From Coriobacteriaceae bacterium (lineage in GTDB: Bacteria; Actinomycetota; Coriobacteriia; Coriobacteriales; Eggerthellaceae): a stretch of 12,480 nucleotides of DNA. The stretch is from positions 1 through 12,480 of the forward strand of contig SFII01000029.1 of the NCBI GenBank assembly GCA_004555335.1, written 5' to 3'. The notes below the pieces were generated by a model. The model saw only the letters and a list, made by a program, of their open reading frames with translations. It searched no databases and was not told the origin of the DNA. Position 1 is the stretch's first letter; each line of letters begins with the position of its first letter. The position numbers and the translations under genes were made by a program. This document shows positions 1 to 6,387 of this stretch, piece after piece.

Positions 1-368
1 CCTGCATTCCGCCCATTTCCTTCAAGGACGTGGCTCAGATCCAGGCGACGCAGAACTTCAAGAATGCTGCTCGCTATGATTTGGAAACCGTCAAGATCGT
101 TGCGCCGGATGGCAGGGTGTGCAGTGTCGCGCAGGCCGCGCGCAACAGTATCAGCATGATGAGGGAATTCTACGATGAGCTGGGTATGCTCGATGAGGAA
201 GAAGCGGGTTTCACCATCGCCCAGATCATCGATTTCCAGTATCAGAAGTTCATCGATCCTGAAAACCGTTATGCGTGGAAGATCCGCAAGCAATTCCAGG
301 ACGACTTCGTGCAGCAGGGCTTAAGGCTTTCCGCCTCCTACCAGCGTAAAGCGCTTGAAGAACGATAA
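1..368 (+). CDS. 3' part of an unrecognised protein gene, cut by the window edge
   Basis: The reading frame is open from the left edge (first whole codon at base 3) to a TAA at 366-368, giving about 121 visible residues. A GTG at 30 could be read as a start, but the frame continues upstream without a stop and no ribosome binding site precedes it, so the gene most likely begins outside the window. The visible part is soluble, charged and probably helical, with a stretch reading FQYQKFIDPENRYAWKIRKQ and a basic C-terminus (YQRKALEER). I see no transmembrane segment, metal motif or nucleotide-binding motif, and I do not recognise the family. A hairpin terminator about 40 bases after the stop closes the transcript, which separates it from the macro-domain gene downstream. 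That it is a real coding region is likely; its function is unknown. Confidence 0.75.
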   Translation, partial: CIPPISFKDVAQIQATQNFKNAARYDLETVKIVAPDGRVCSVAQAARNSISMMREFYDELGMLDEEEAGFTIAQIIDFQYQKFIDPENRYAWKIRKQFQDDFVQQGLRLSASYQRKALEER

Positions 369-405
369 ACAGGCTGCTGAACCTGCCCGCACTTTTGTTG
401 CATCC

Positions 406-439
406 GAGCGCGCTTCCAAGCGGGAGCGCGCTTCTTTGA
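406..439 (+). terminator. Rho-independent terminator after the first gene
   Basis: A 10-bp GC-rich stem (GCGCGCTTCC at 408-417 with GGGAGCGCGC at 422-431, one G-T pair) closes a 4-base loop and is followed by TTCTTTG. The flanking A407 and T432 also pair. The T-run is interrupted, but the stem is strong and the site lies 40 bases after a stop codon. Confidence 0.75.
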
Positions 440-463
440 ACCTGTAGATCCGCAATGCATGAT
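436..463 (+). promoter_or_regulatory. Weak candidate promoter for the macro-domain gene
   Basis: TTGAAC (436-441) and CATGAT (458-463) are separated by 16 bases, each matching four of six consensus positions. The -35 element overlaps the tail of the preceding terminator, and the implied start of transcription (about 470) lies just ahead of the ribosome binding site at 475-482. The match is modest and could be chance. Confidence 0.25.
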
Positions 464-485
464 CGCATCCGATGAAAGGGAATCT

Positions 486-1628
486 GTGCCGTTTTCGATA
501 GAGAGAAACGATTTAGCAGCTGTAAGCGCCGACGCTATCGTGGTGGCGGCAAACGAGCATCTGCAGATTACCGGAGGCGTGGGATATACGGTTGCACTTG
601 CTGCCGGCTTGAAAGAAGTGCAGGCAGCTTGCAATCAAATCGGTTTCTGTCCTTGTGGTTCTGCTGTGGCAACGCCCGCCTTCGCGCTCGATGCGAAGCA
701 GATGATCCATGCAGTCGGACCCCAGTGGAGTAGAGGAAGCCGCAACGAAGAGCTTGTGTTGCGTAACACTTACGATTCTGCTTTATCCTGCGCCTTGGAT
801 TTTGGAGCCAAGTCCATTGCGCTCCCCCTCATTTCGGCGGGAACTTACGGATTTCCCGCCGATATCTCGCTTTCGGTTGCGCGAGAAGCTATCAGGGAAT
901 TCCTCGACATCCACGAAGATGTGGATGTCAGGCTCGTGCTGTTCAGCCGGGAAGCCCTTGCGGCAGGCATTTCCGCGTATCTGGACATCGTCGAATACAT
1001 CGATGACCATTACGTATCCGAGCTCTCCTTCGATTGGTGCGCGTCGGGTATCACCGAGGAAGATCGTCAACGCGAACATGCTGTATCCCAAAGGCCGCGA
1101 TTTGCCGAAGGCCTTCGTGAACAGGGCGCACGCGTTGCAGAAAAGATCTCGCATTCTTTGGGAAGTACTCACGCGAAAAAGCGCAGGCAGGATGCGGAGA
1201 TCCTTCCTTCGGGCATCCCCGAAGGTTTCCAATCCCCTCTTGCGGCGGGTGCACTCCCCTCTTCGCCGCAGCTGGAAGACCTGCTGTCTTCCTTGGACGC
1301 TTCGTTTTCCTCGACGGTGCTTGCGCTCATCGATGAGCGCGGCATGACTGATTCGGAAGTGTATAAGCGCGCGAATATGAGCCGCCAGCTGTTCAGCAAG
1401 ATCCGATCGAACCCCGGCTATCAACCTTCGAAGAAGACCGCTCTGGGTTTGGCCGTAGCTCTTGGTTTGAATGTGGAAGAAACGCAAAGCCTTCTTTCCC
1501 GAGCGGGCTTCGCCTTATCGCGGAGCAGCAAGGCGGACGTTATCGTGGAGTACTTCATTTCCCGCGGGAATTACGACATCTTCCAGATCAACGAGGCCCT
1601 CTACGCCTTCGACCAGCCTCTTCTGTAG
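486..1628 (+). CDS. Macro-domain protein with C-terminal helix-turn-helix-like domain
   Basis: Residues 1-165 form a macro domain, a fold that binds ADP-ribose or removes it or its O-acetyl ester. Visible signatures are DAIVVAANEHL (16-26), the glycine loop TGGVGYTVA (29-37), HAVGPQW (75-81) and the phosphate loop LPLISAGTYGFP (113-124). A variable linker (about 180-265) follows. The last 110 residues include TDSEVYKRANMSRQLFSKIR (288-307), which resembles an XRE-type helix-turn-helix, and end in NEALYAFDQPLL. I recall this tail on macro-domain proteins of Clostridia. I chose GTG at 486 because AAAGGGA precedes it at a good distance and the protein then begins MPFSIERND, as macro domains usually do; ATG at 459 would add nine residues and lacks such a site. 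It probably shares a transcript with the VWA gene 110 bases downstream. Family is sure; substrate and role (signalling, stress or repair) are not. Confidence 0.88.
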   Translation: MPFSIERNDLAAVSADAIVVAANEHLQITGGVGYTVALAAGLKEVQAACNQIGFCPCGSAVATPAFALDAKQMIHAVGPQWSRGSRNEELVLRNTYDSALSCALDFGAKSIALPLISAGTYGFPADISLSVAREAIREFLDIHEDVDVRLVLFSREALAAGISAYLDIVEYIDDHYVSELSFDWCASGITEEDRQREHAVSQRPRFAEGLREQGARVAEKISHSLGSTHAKKRRQDAEILPSGIPEGFQSPLAAGALPSSPQLEDLLSSLDASFSSTVLALIDERGMTDSEVYKRANMSRQLFSKIRSNPGYQPSKKTALGLAVALGLNVEETQSLLSRAGFALSRSSKADVIVEYFISRGNYDIFQINEALYAFDQPLL

Positions 1629-1698
1629 CCCGAGGATATGTCAACCGTCGGTTTACCATTGCAAGCGCCCTTCCGCGTAAAGTTCCAACCATCGAAAC

Positions 1699-1717
1699 GG
1701 GGTGATTCGAATCCCCC
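1699..1717. repeat. Inverted repeat upstream of the VWA gene
   Basis: GGGG-T-GATTC faces GAATCCCCC around a central CG, making a 9-bp dyad per arm with one extra T in the left arm. It ends seven bases before the ribosome binding site of the VWA gene. It could be an operator or a small hairpin in the mRNA. It is not followed by a T-run, so it is not an intrinsic terminator. Confidence 0.45.
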
Positions 1718-1738
1718 AACCAAGAGGAAGGAACAGTC

Positions 1739-2446
1739 ATGAAGAAGGGTTTGACCGAACTGGTTTTCATCATCGATCGAAGCGGATCCATGCAGGGTTT
1801 GGAAGACGATACCATCGGCGGCTTCAATGCGACCTTGGAAGCGCATCAGAAGGAGGCCGGTGAAGCCCTGGTTACCACGGTGCTCTTCGACAACGTGGTC
1901 GAAACCTTGCATGATAGGCTGGCAATTTCGGAAGTGGCCCCGATGACCAGAGACCAGTACTACGTCCGTGGATGCACTGCATTGCTCGATGCTGTCGGTA
2001 GTACGGTCGAGCATATCGGGAAGATCCACAAGTACCTGCCCGAAGACCACGTACCCGAGCATACCATCGTGGTTATCACCACCGACGGTATGGAGAATGC
2101 AAGCAGCAGCTTCACCTATCCGCAGGTCAAGGCTCTCATCGAGGCGAAGAAGGAACAGGGCTGGGACTTCCTCTTCCTCGGAGCGAATATCGACGCCGCC
2201 GCTGAAGCGGAATGCTTGGGAATCAATAGCGACTTTGCTGCAACCTATGTTGCAGATGCTGCCGGCACCCAGGCCATGCATGTATCCCAAAGAAACGCGA
2301 CAATTGCTATGCGTGCTGGACATTGCGCACCGGGTGGAGCATGGAAACAGGAAATCGACCAGGATATGAATCGACGCAAGAAGTCCATCTTGAATCCCAG
2401 TGAAATCGTGAGCAAGAAGAAGCGCTGGCCTTTCAAGAAGAACTAA
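1739..2446 (+). CDS. VWA domain protein, TerY-like
   Basis: This 235-residue protein is almost entirely a von Willebrand factor A domain. The metal-ion-dependent adhesion site is intact: DRSGS at 13-17 (Asp13, Ser15, Ser17), Thr80 in YVRGCTALLDAVG, and Asp116 in ITTDGMENAS. No signal peptide or membrane segment is visible, so it should be a cytosolic protein that holds partners through a bound divalent metal. It resembles the VWA proteins called TerY-like, known from tellurite/stress (ter) clusters and from stand-alone genes in Firmicutes. The C-terminus is basic (KKKRWPFKKN). ATG 1739 has a strong AGAGGAAGGA site in front. The partner upstream is the macro/HTH protein, suggesting a two-protein unit. 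No ter kinase, phosphatase or TerD gene is present here. Its stop codon overlaps that of the convergent hydrolase. Domain is certain; role is unknown. Confidence 0.92.
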   Translation: MKKGLTELVFIIDRSGSMQGLEDDTIGGFNATLEAHQKEAGEALVTTVLFDNVVETLHDRLAISEVAPMTRDQYYVRGCTALLDAVGSTVEHIGKIHKYLPEDHVPEHTIVVITTDGMENASSSFTYPQVKALIEAKKEQGWDFLFLGANIDAAAEAECLGINSDFAATYVADAAGTQAMHVSQRNATIAMRAGHCAPGGAWKQEIDQDMNRRKKSILNPSEIVSKKKRWPFKKN

Positions 2447-3492
2447 TATTCCTCGATGATTTCGATTTCGCTCCAAGGACCTTCGGTGTTCGAGAATCGC
2501 AGATGAGCCTCGCCGATGATGTGTCCGTTTGACTCGAAACGTTCCTTACGTTCATCATGCATGCGCTGGGCTTCCAGGATGAAGGTGTCGAACAGGTTGC
2601 CCATGGACTTCTCGCCGCTGAAGTATTCGGGATGCCACTGAACGCCGATCATGAAGGTATGGCGCAGGGATTCGATGGCTTCCACAAGGCCGTCTTCGCC
2701 GAAGGCGGCCGCCTGGAAGCCGGGAGCGATATCCTTGATTCCCTGGTGATGCATGCTGTTCGTGGGAAGATGCTTGGTATGGAGCACCATGGCAAGCTTG
2801 CTGCCGGAAACCAGTTCGACAGAATGGCTGGGGAAGCTGTAGTCGGACTTCTGCCAATGCGAGACGGTCTTTTTCGGTTCCAGGTCTTCGCATTCGGGTT
2901 TTCCACCGGGAGCATCGGCGGGAATATGGGCAAGCTGCTCTTTCCCGTCGATTAAGCCCGCAAGCTCGGGCTCCAGTGCCCCACCTGCCGTTCGCTGCGC
3001 CTCTTCTTTGGCCATAGCCAAACGGGCATTCGGGCAGGCATCGGTTCCTGCAAGCTCGCACATGGGATTGGTGCACTCGTGTTCGGTGAACTGATCGGCA
3101 AGATCCTGGTAGAGCGTGCCGCCGAAGTGGACGTTCATCATCTGCATGCCACGGCAGATGCCGAGTACGGGAACGTCGAACTTGTCGGCGTAGTTCAGGA
3201 TGAGGCTTTCAACCTCTTCGCGTTCTGGGGTGAATTCGCTCAGGTTTTCGTTGTCCCCTACCTGACCGTAGCGGCTCGGATCGATATCCTGGCCACCGCT
3301 CAAGATGAATCCGTCGATCAACCCGAACAGGCTCTGGTATACGCCGACGTCTTTGGTGAGCGGCAGAATCAGGGGGACGCCGCCGCTTTCCATAATCGCA
3401 TAGGGATAATAGTCAGAAATTCGCAAAATGTATTCTTTAGGAAGCTGGGTGGGTACGATTCCGATAACCGGACGCCTGCGAAGTCGTGACAT
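2443..3492 (-). CDS. Class I glutamine amidotransferase-like hydrolase (peptidase C26, PuuD-like)
   Basis: Family members hydrolyse gamma-glutamyl bonds, as PuuD does on gamma-glutamyl-GABA in putrescine breakdown. The fold is clear: RPVIGIVPT (7-15), FILSGGQDIDPSRYG (62-76), the nucleophile elbow VLGICRGMQMMN with Cys113 (109-120), and FMIGVQWHPEYF (280-291) with His287 and Glu289 completing the triad. The length of 349 residues is well above the usual 240-260, because about 75 residues are inserted near 135-215 between the nucleophile region and the substrate-facing FPSHSVEL segment. The insert contains Cys140, Cys145, Cys153 and Cys201. ATG 3492 follows GAGGTG at a normal distance. The gene lies 87 bases after miaA on the same strand with no clear terminator between. 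No polyamine genes are visible, so the substrate is open. Confidence 0.88.
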   Translation of the reverse strand: MSRLRRRPVIGIVPTQLPKEYILRISDYYPYAIMESGGVPLILPLTKDVGVYQSLFGLIDGFILSGGQDIDPSRYGQVGDNENLSEFTPEREEVESLILNYADKFDVPVLGICRGMQMMNVHFGGTLYQDLADQFTEHECTNPMCELAGTDACPNARLAMAKEEAQRTAGGALEPELAGLIDGKEQLAHIPADAPGGKPECEDLEPKKTVSHWQKSDYSFPSHSVELVSGSKLAMVLHTKHLPTNSMHHQGIKDIAPGFQAAAFGEDGLVEAIESLRHTFMIGVQWHPEYFSGEKSMGNLFDTFILEAQRMHDERKERFESNGHIIGEAHLRFSNTEGPWSEIEIIEEY

Positions 3493-3579
3493 GGATTACA
3501 CCTCATATGCTGTTAACGAACTGCGTTTGCTAGCTTGGCACGCACTTGAGGGATATGACCTGTGATTCAGAAAAGTTTT

Positions 3580-4527
3580 CTAGTGCGAAACCTTTTCTAT
3601 GATATCCAAAGATTGCCTGGTCAAACGCGAAAGATCATATTCATCGGCGGAAAGCCAGTGAATACGTAGGTCTTTCCTGAACCAGGTTCTTTGGCGTTTC
3701 GCATAGCGATGGGTCGAGATTTTGATGCTCGCGATCGCTTCTTCCAAGCTGCATTCGCCGTCCAGGTATGCAACGATTTCCTTGTACCCGATTGCATGCT
3801 GGGCGGTTAATCCCTCGCGGAAACCCTGGGAAAGAAGCCCACGCACCTCTTCGACTAAACCTGCGGCGACCATCTTGTCCACACGACGGTCGATACGGGC
3901 GTTCAGGATTGCGGGCTCGACCTTCAAGCCGATGAAAGTCGCAGGATAATGCTGCGGGATCTTTTGGAAGGCCTCTTTCTGCTTGCTGTAGGATGTGCCA
4001 TCAGCGAGCAGCTCGAAGGCCCTGATCACGCGCTTGGTATCATTCTCGTGAACCACTTCTGCAGATGCGGGATCGACGCGCTTCAATTCTTCCCAAAGCG
4101 CATGGGGGCCGATTTCTTCCAGCAACCGGGAATACTTTTCTCGAACAGGGTTGTCGTCTTGGTCGCCGGCGGGAAAGACGAACTCGTCGATGAGCGCACG
4201 GATGTAGAAGCCGGTACCGCCGCATACCACAACCGCTTTTCCCATGGCGAGCTGTTCGTCGATGAGCTTCCTTCCGTATTCCTGGAAGACTGCCACCGAA
4301 TACGATTCACCGGGATCGGCAAGGTCTAACCCGCAATGGGGCACGTACTGTTCATGAGACAGGAGCTTACCGGTACCGATATCCATACCTCGGTATATCT
4401 GCATGCTGTCTGCGCTCAGGACGCAGCCGTTCAGTTCACGGGCGATTTCCTGTGCTAGGTCGCTCTTTCCAGACGCAGTGGGTCCCACGACCACGATAAG
4501 CCGCGATGATTCAAGGGTATCGTCCAT
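3580..4527 (-). CDS. miaA: tRNA dimethylallyltransferase MiaA
   Basis: MiaA transfers a dimethylallyl group from dimethylallyl diphosphate to N6 of A37 in tRNAs that read codons starting with U. The 315 residues match the family length. Visible motifs are the P-loop GPTASGKS (15-22), SADSMQIYRGMDIGTGK (38-54) with the catalytic-region Asp40, DLADPGESYSV (68-78), VVCGGTGFYIRALID (100-114), HENDTKRVIRAFE (160-172) and QHAIGYKE (243-250). The family's conserved C-terminal stretch HRYAKRQRTWFRKD (273-286) is also present. Its ATG is six bases after the miaB stop, and the ribosome binding site AAGTAGGA overlaps that stop codon, so the two are translationally coupled. MiaB acts on the product of MiaA, so one transcript carries two successive steps making ms2i6A. 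Confidence 0.97.
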   Translation of the reverse strand: MDDTLESSRLIVVVGPTASGKSDLAQEIARELNGCVLSADSMQIYRGMDIGTGKLLSHEQYVPHCGLDLADPGESYSVAVFQEYGRKLIDEQLAMGKAVVVCGGTGFYIRALIDEFVFPAGDQDDNPVREKYSRLLEEIGPHALWEELKRVDPASAEVVHENDTKRVIRAFELLADGTSYSKQKEAFQKIPQHYPATFIGLKVEPAILNARIDRRVDKMVAAGLVEEVRGLLSQGFREGLTAQHAIGYKEIVAYLDGECSLEEAIASIKISTHRYAKRQRTWFRKDLRIHWLSADEYDLSRLTRQSLDIIEKVSH

Positions 4528-4532
4528 GGGTC

Positions 4533-5900
4533 CTACTTAGCAGCGCCTGCCGGAAAATCGAGGAGCTGGCCCTTGAGATACCAGGTCAAAGCCTCTTCTA
4601 CCTTTACAGGTAGGATCTGACCCTTCAGTTGGTCGATATCCACGCCTTCGGGGATTTCGGCATGCACGGTTTGATTGCGCGGGCTTCTACCGGAAACCAT
4701 CAGCGTGTCACGCTTGCTGGATCCCTCGATGAGGACCGGTACGACTTCGCCCAGTTGCTGTTGGTTTTGCCTGTACGCGCTTTCCTGGACTATTTCCACC
4801 AGTCGGTCGAATCGGTCCTGGATCACCTCGCGGGGGGTGTCATCGGGCATCTTTGCCGCAGGGGTACCCTCGCGCTTGCTGTATATGAAGGTGAATACCT
4901 GCGAGTAATCGACCTGGCGCACAAGATCGGCGGTTGCTTGGAAATCTTCTTCGGTTTCGCCGGGGAAGCCGACGATGACGTCAGTGGAAAGCGCGATTCC
5001 CGGGCAAGCCTTGCGCACTTTCTCGACCAGCTGCAGGTAATGCTCTGCGGTGTAACGGCGGTTCATTGCCGCAAGGATGCGGTCGGAGCCGCTCTGCACG
5101 GCAAGATGGAGCGCGGGCATGATGTTCTCATGCATGGCGAACCGCTCGATCACCTCGTCGGTAAGATCCTTGGGATGGCTGGTAACGAAGCGGATGCGCT
5201 CGATACCGGTTGCCGCAACCTCGTCCAGGACCTGCGCGAACTTAGGTTCGCCATACAAGTCGCGACCGTAGGAATTGACGTTCTGCCCCAGGAGGGTGAT
5301 TTCCTTGACGCCTTCATCAACGAAACGTTGCGCGGTGGCCACGACTTCTTCGAGGGGTCTGCTGATTTCGTGGCCGCGTACATAGGGCACGATGCAATAG
5401 GTGCAGAAGTTGTTGCAACCGACAGAAATGGGCAACCAAGCAGCCCAGGGATGCTCGCGATGCTCGGGCAGGTCGTCGTGGAATTCGGCGCGTCCTTCAA
5501 CGATCTGGGACTGCTTCGAACCGGTTTCGATAGCTTCGAGCAACAAGCCCGGCAGTGCTTCCGTATTATGGGTACCGAAAACGACATCGACATGACGGAG
5601 TTTCTTCTGGAGGTTATCTCCGTCGCGCTGGCCGATGCAACCTCCGATGGCGACATAGCGCTTGGAGAAAGGGGTTCCCTTGCGAAGAGGAAGATTCTTC
5701 ATGGAAGCGACCTGCCCCATCAAACGCTCGTCTGCCTTTTCCCTGACGCAGCAAGTGACGAAGATACTGATATCGGCTTCCTGATTGGTTTCGACAGGAA
5801 TGCTACCCAGTTGTTCAAGCATACCCGCAATCTTTTCGGAGTCATGCTTATTCATCTGGCAGCCGAAAGTCGTGATGCAGAAGGTGGTATTGCTGAGCAT
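4533..5900 (-). CDS. miaB: tRNA-2-methylthio-N6-dimethylallyladenosine synthase MiaB
   Basis: MiaB is a radical-SAM methylthiotransferase that turns i6A37 into ms2i6A37 in tRNA. Three parts are seen in the 455 residues. The N-terminal UPF0004 domain has cysteines at 14 (TFGCQMNKHDSEK), 50 (FVTCCVREKADERL) and 88 (IGGCIG) for the auxiliary iron-sulfur cluster. The radical-SAM core has CNNFCTYCIVP with Cys162, Cys166 and Cys169. A TRAM domain (about 380-449) binds tRNA. LLGQNVNSYGRD (203-214) and VGFPGETEEDF are further family signatures. Most homologues have Asn where this one has Val before Thr-Cys50; the cysteine itself is kept. The start follows AGAGGAATAAAGG, which overlaps the spoVS stop 12 bases upstream. 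It is the middle gene of spoVS-miaB-miaA. Confidence 0.97.
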   Translation of the reverse strand: MLSNTTFCITTFGCQMNKHDSEKIAGMLEQLGSIPVETNQEADISIFVTCCVREKADERLMGQVASMKNLPLRKGTPFSKRYVAIGGCIGQRDGDNLQKKLRHVDVVFGTHNTEALPGLLLEAIETGSKQSQIVEGRAEFHDDLPEHREHPWAAWLPISVGCNNFCTYCIVPYVRGHEISRPLEEVVATAQRFVDEGVKEITLLGQNVNSYGRDLYGEPKFAQVLDEVAATGIERIRFVTSHPKDLTDEVIERFAMHENIMPALHLAVQSGSDRILAAMNRRYTAEHYLQLVEKVRKACPGIALSTDVIVGFPGETEEDFQATADLVRQVDYSQVFTFIYSKREGTPAAKMPDDTPREVIQDRFDRLVEIVQESAYRQNQQQLGEVVPVLIEGSSKRDTLMVSGRSPRNQTVHAEIPEGVDIDQLKGQILPVKVEEALTWYLKGQLLDFPAGAAK

Positions 5901-5912
5901 GTTCGGGCGCCT

Positions 5913-6239
5913 TTATTCCTCTATCTGATTGACCGCCACGCCAAGTGTGCTGCGCGGCTCGATTGCGAAACGGATGGCAGTGCGATATTCCCCATCGATG
6001 ACGATGTCCGCAAAGCTAGGCGTGCAGACGATTTCGATTCCAACAGGCGAAAGGAAGCCGCGGGATATGGCGATAGCCTTGACCGCTTGGTTCACGGCAC
6101 CAGCGCCTACAGATTGGATTTCGACCTGGGTGCCGTCTTTGATCATTCCCGCGATTGCGCCTGCCACAGAAGCTGGGGAAGATTTCGAAGAGACTTTGAG
6201 GAAGCCTTTTACCGGCTCCATCTCATGACTTGATTCCAT
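5913..6239 (-). CDS. spoVS: SpoVS-family protein
   Basis: The core MEPVKGFLKVSSKSSPASVA, then GAIAGMIKDG, SVGAGAVNQAVKAIAISRGF and IDGEYRTAIRFAIEPR, matches Bacillus stage V sporulation protein S nearly end to end (B. subtilis SpoVS is 86 residues). The fold is Alba-like and likely binds nucleic acid; its molecular role is unsettled. I chose ATG 6239 (108 residues) because AAAGGATG lies seven bases upstream; a later ATG at 6221 has no such site, and the frame's first ATG at 6308 would add 23 residues unlike the family. Compared with Bacillus, there is a short N-terminal extension and a C-terminal tail (STLGVAVNQIEE). It is first in the spoVS-miaB-miaA unit, with a good promoter upstream. Nothing else here points to sporulation, so a general regulatory or RNA-related function is more likely. 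Family assignment is firm. Confidence 0.93.
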   Translation of the reverse strand: MESSHEMEPVKGFLKVSSKSSPASVAGAIAGMIKDGTQVEIQSVGAGAVNQAVKAIAISRGFLSPVGIEIVCTPSFADIVIDGEYRTAIRFAIEPRSTLGVAVNQIEE

Positions 6240-6286
6240 GCATTCATCCTTTGATACGAATAGTGGTCTGTTTATGCTGCGTTTCA

Positions 6287-6307
6287 TGCATCGATTGGAT
6301 TGATGCA
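6287..6307. repeat. Dyad in the spoVS leader, possible operator
   Basis: TGCATCGATTGGATTGATGCA is an imperfect palindrome: the outer six bases (TGCATC and GATGCA) are perfectly complementary, with a partly symmetric nine-base centre. It begins about five bases past the predicted transcription start of spoVS, a position where a repressor would block elongation or initiation. It could also be a short hairpin in the mRNA. Confidence 0.35.
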
Positions 6308-6318
6308 AATCTCAGCGT

Positions 6319-6347
6319 ATTTTACTTCTCTCTGCCAAATCAATCAA
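6319..6347 (-). promoter_or_regulatory. Predicted promoter of spoVS-miaB-miaA
   Basis: Read on the minus strand, TTGATT (6347-6342) and TAAAAT (6324-6319) are exactly 17 bases apart, matching four and five of six sigma-A/sigma-70 consensus positions. The site lies in the only AT-rich stretch between the ATPase gene and spoVS, giving a 5' leader of about 70 bases. This would let the tRNA-modification genes be made independently of rny. Confidence 0.6.
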
Positions 6348-6387
6348 ATAGCTGGGATTCTTTCATATTCCCGACACGTGGACATTG

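Noticed and set aside
783..1487. Minus-strand open frame of 234 codons opposite the macro gene
   Set aside because: No binding site or family match, and the plus-strand macro/HTH protein is clearly the real gene.
1640..1722. tRNA-like T-arm (GGGG...GATTCGAATCC) ahead of the VWA gene, as if a tRNA or attachment site
   Set aside because: The GATTCGAATCC core resembles a T-arm, but no acceptor stem, D-arm or anticodon arm can be drawn upstream, and the loop is the wrong size. It is better described as a dyad.
1601..2476. Minus-strand open frame of 291 codons
   Set aside because: It is antisense to the VWA gene, which has an intact metal site and a strong ribosome binding site.
3570..3597. AGAAAAGTTTTCT near the miaA stop as a terminator
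   Set aside because: The arms are AT-only and adjacent, leaving no workable loop; there is no GC stem.
4629..6233. Long plus-strand open frame of 534 codons
   Set aside because: It lies antisense to miaB and spoVS, which have complete family motifs; it has no ribosome binding site or recognisable domain and arises from the codon bias of the real genes.
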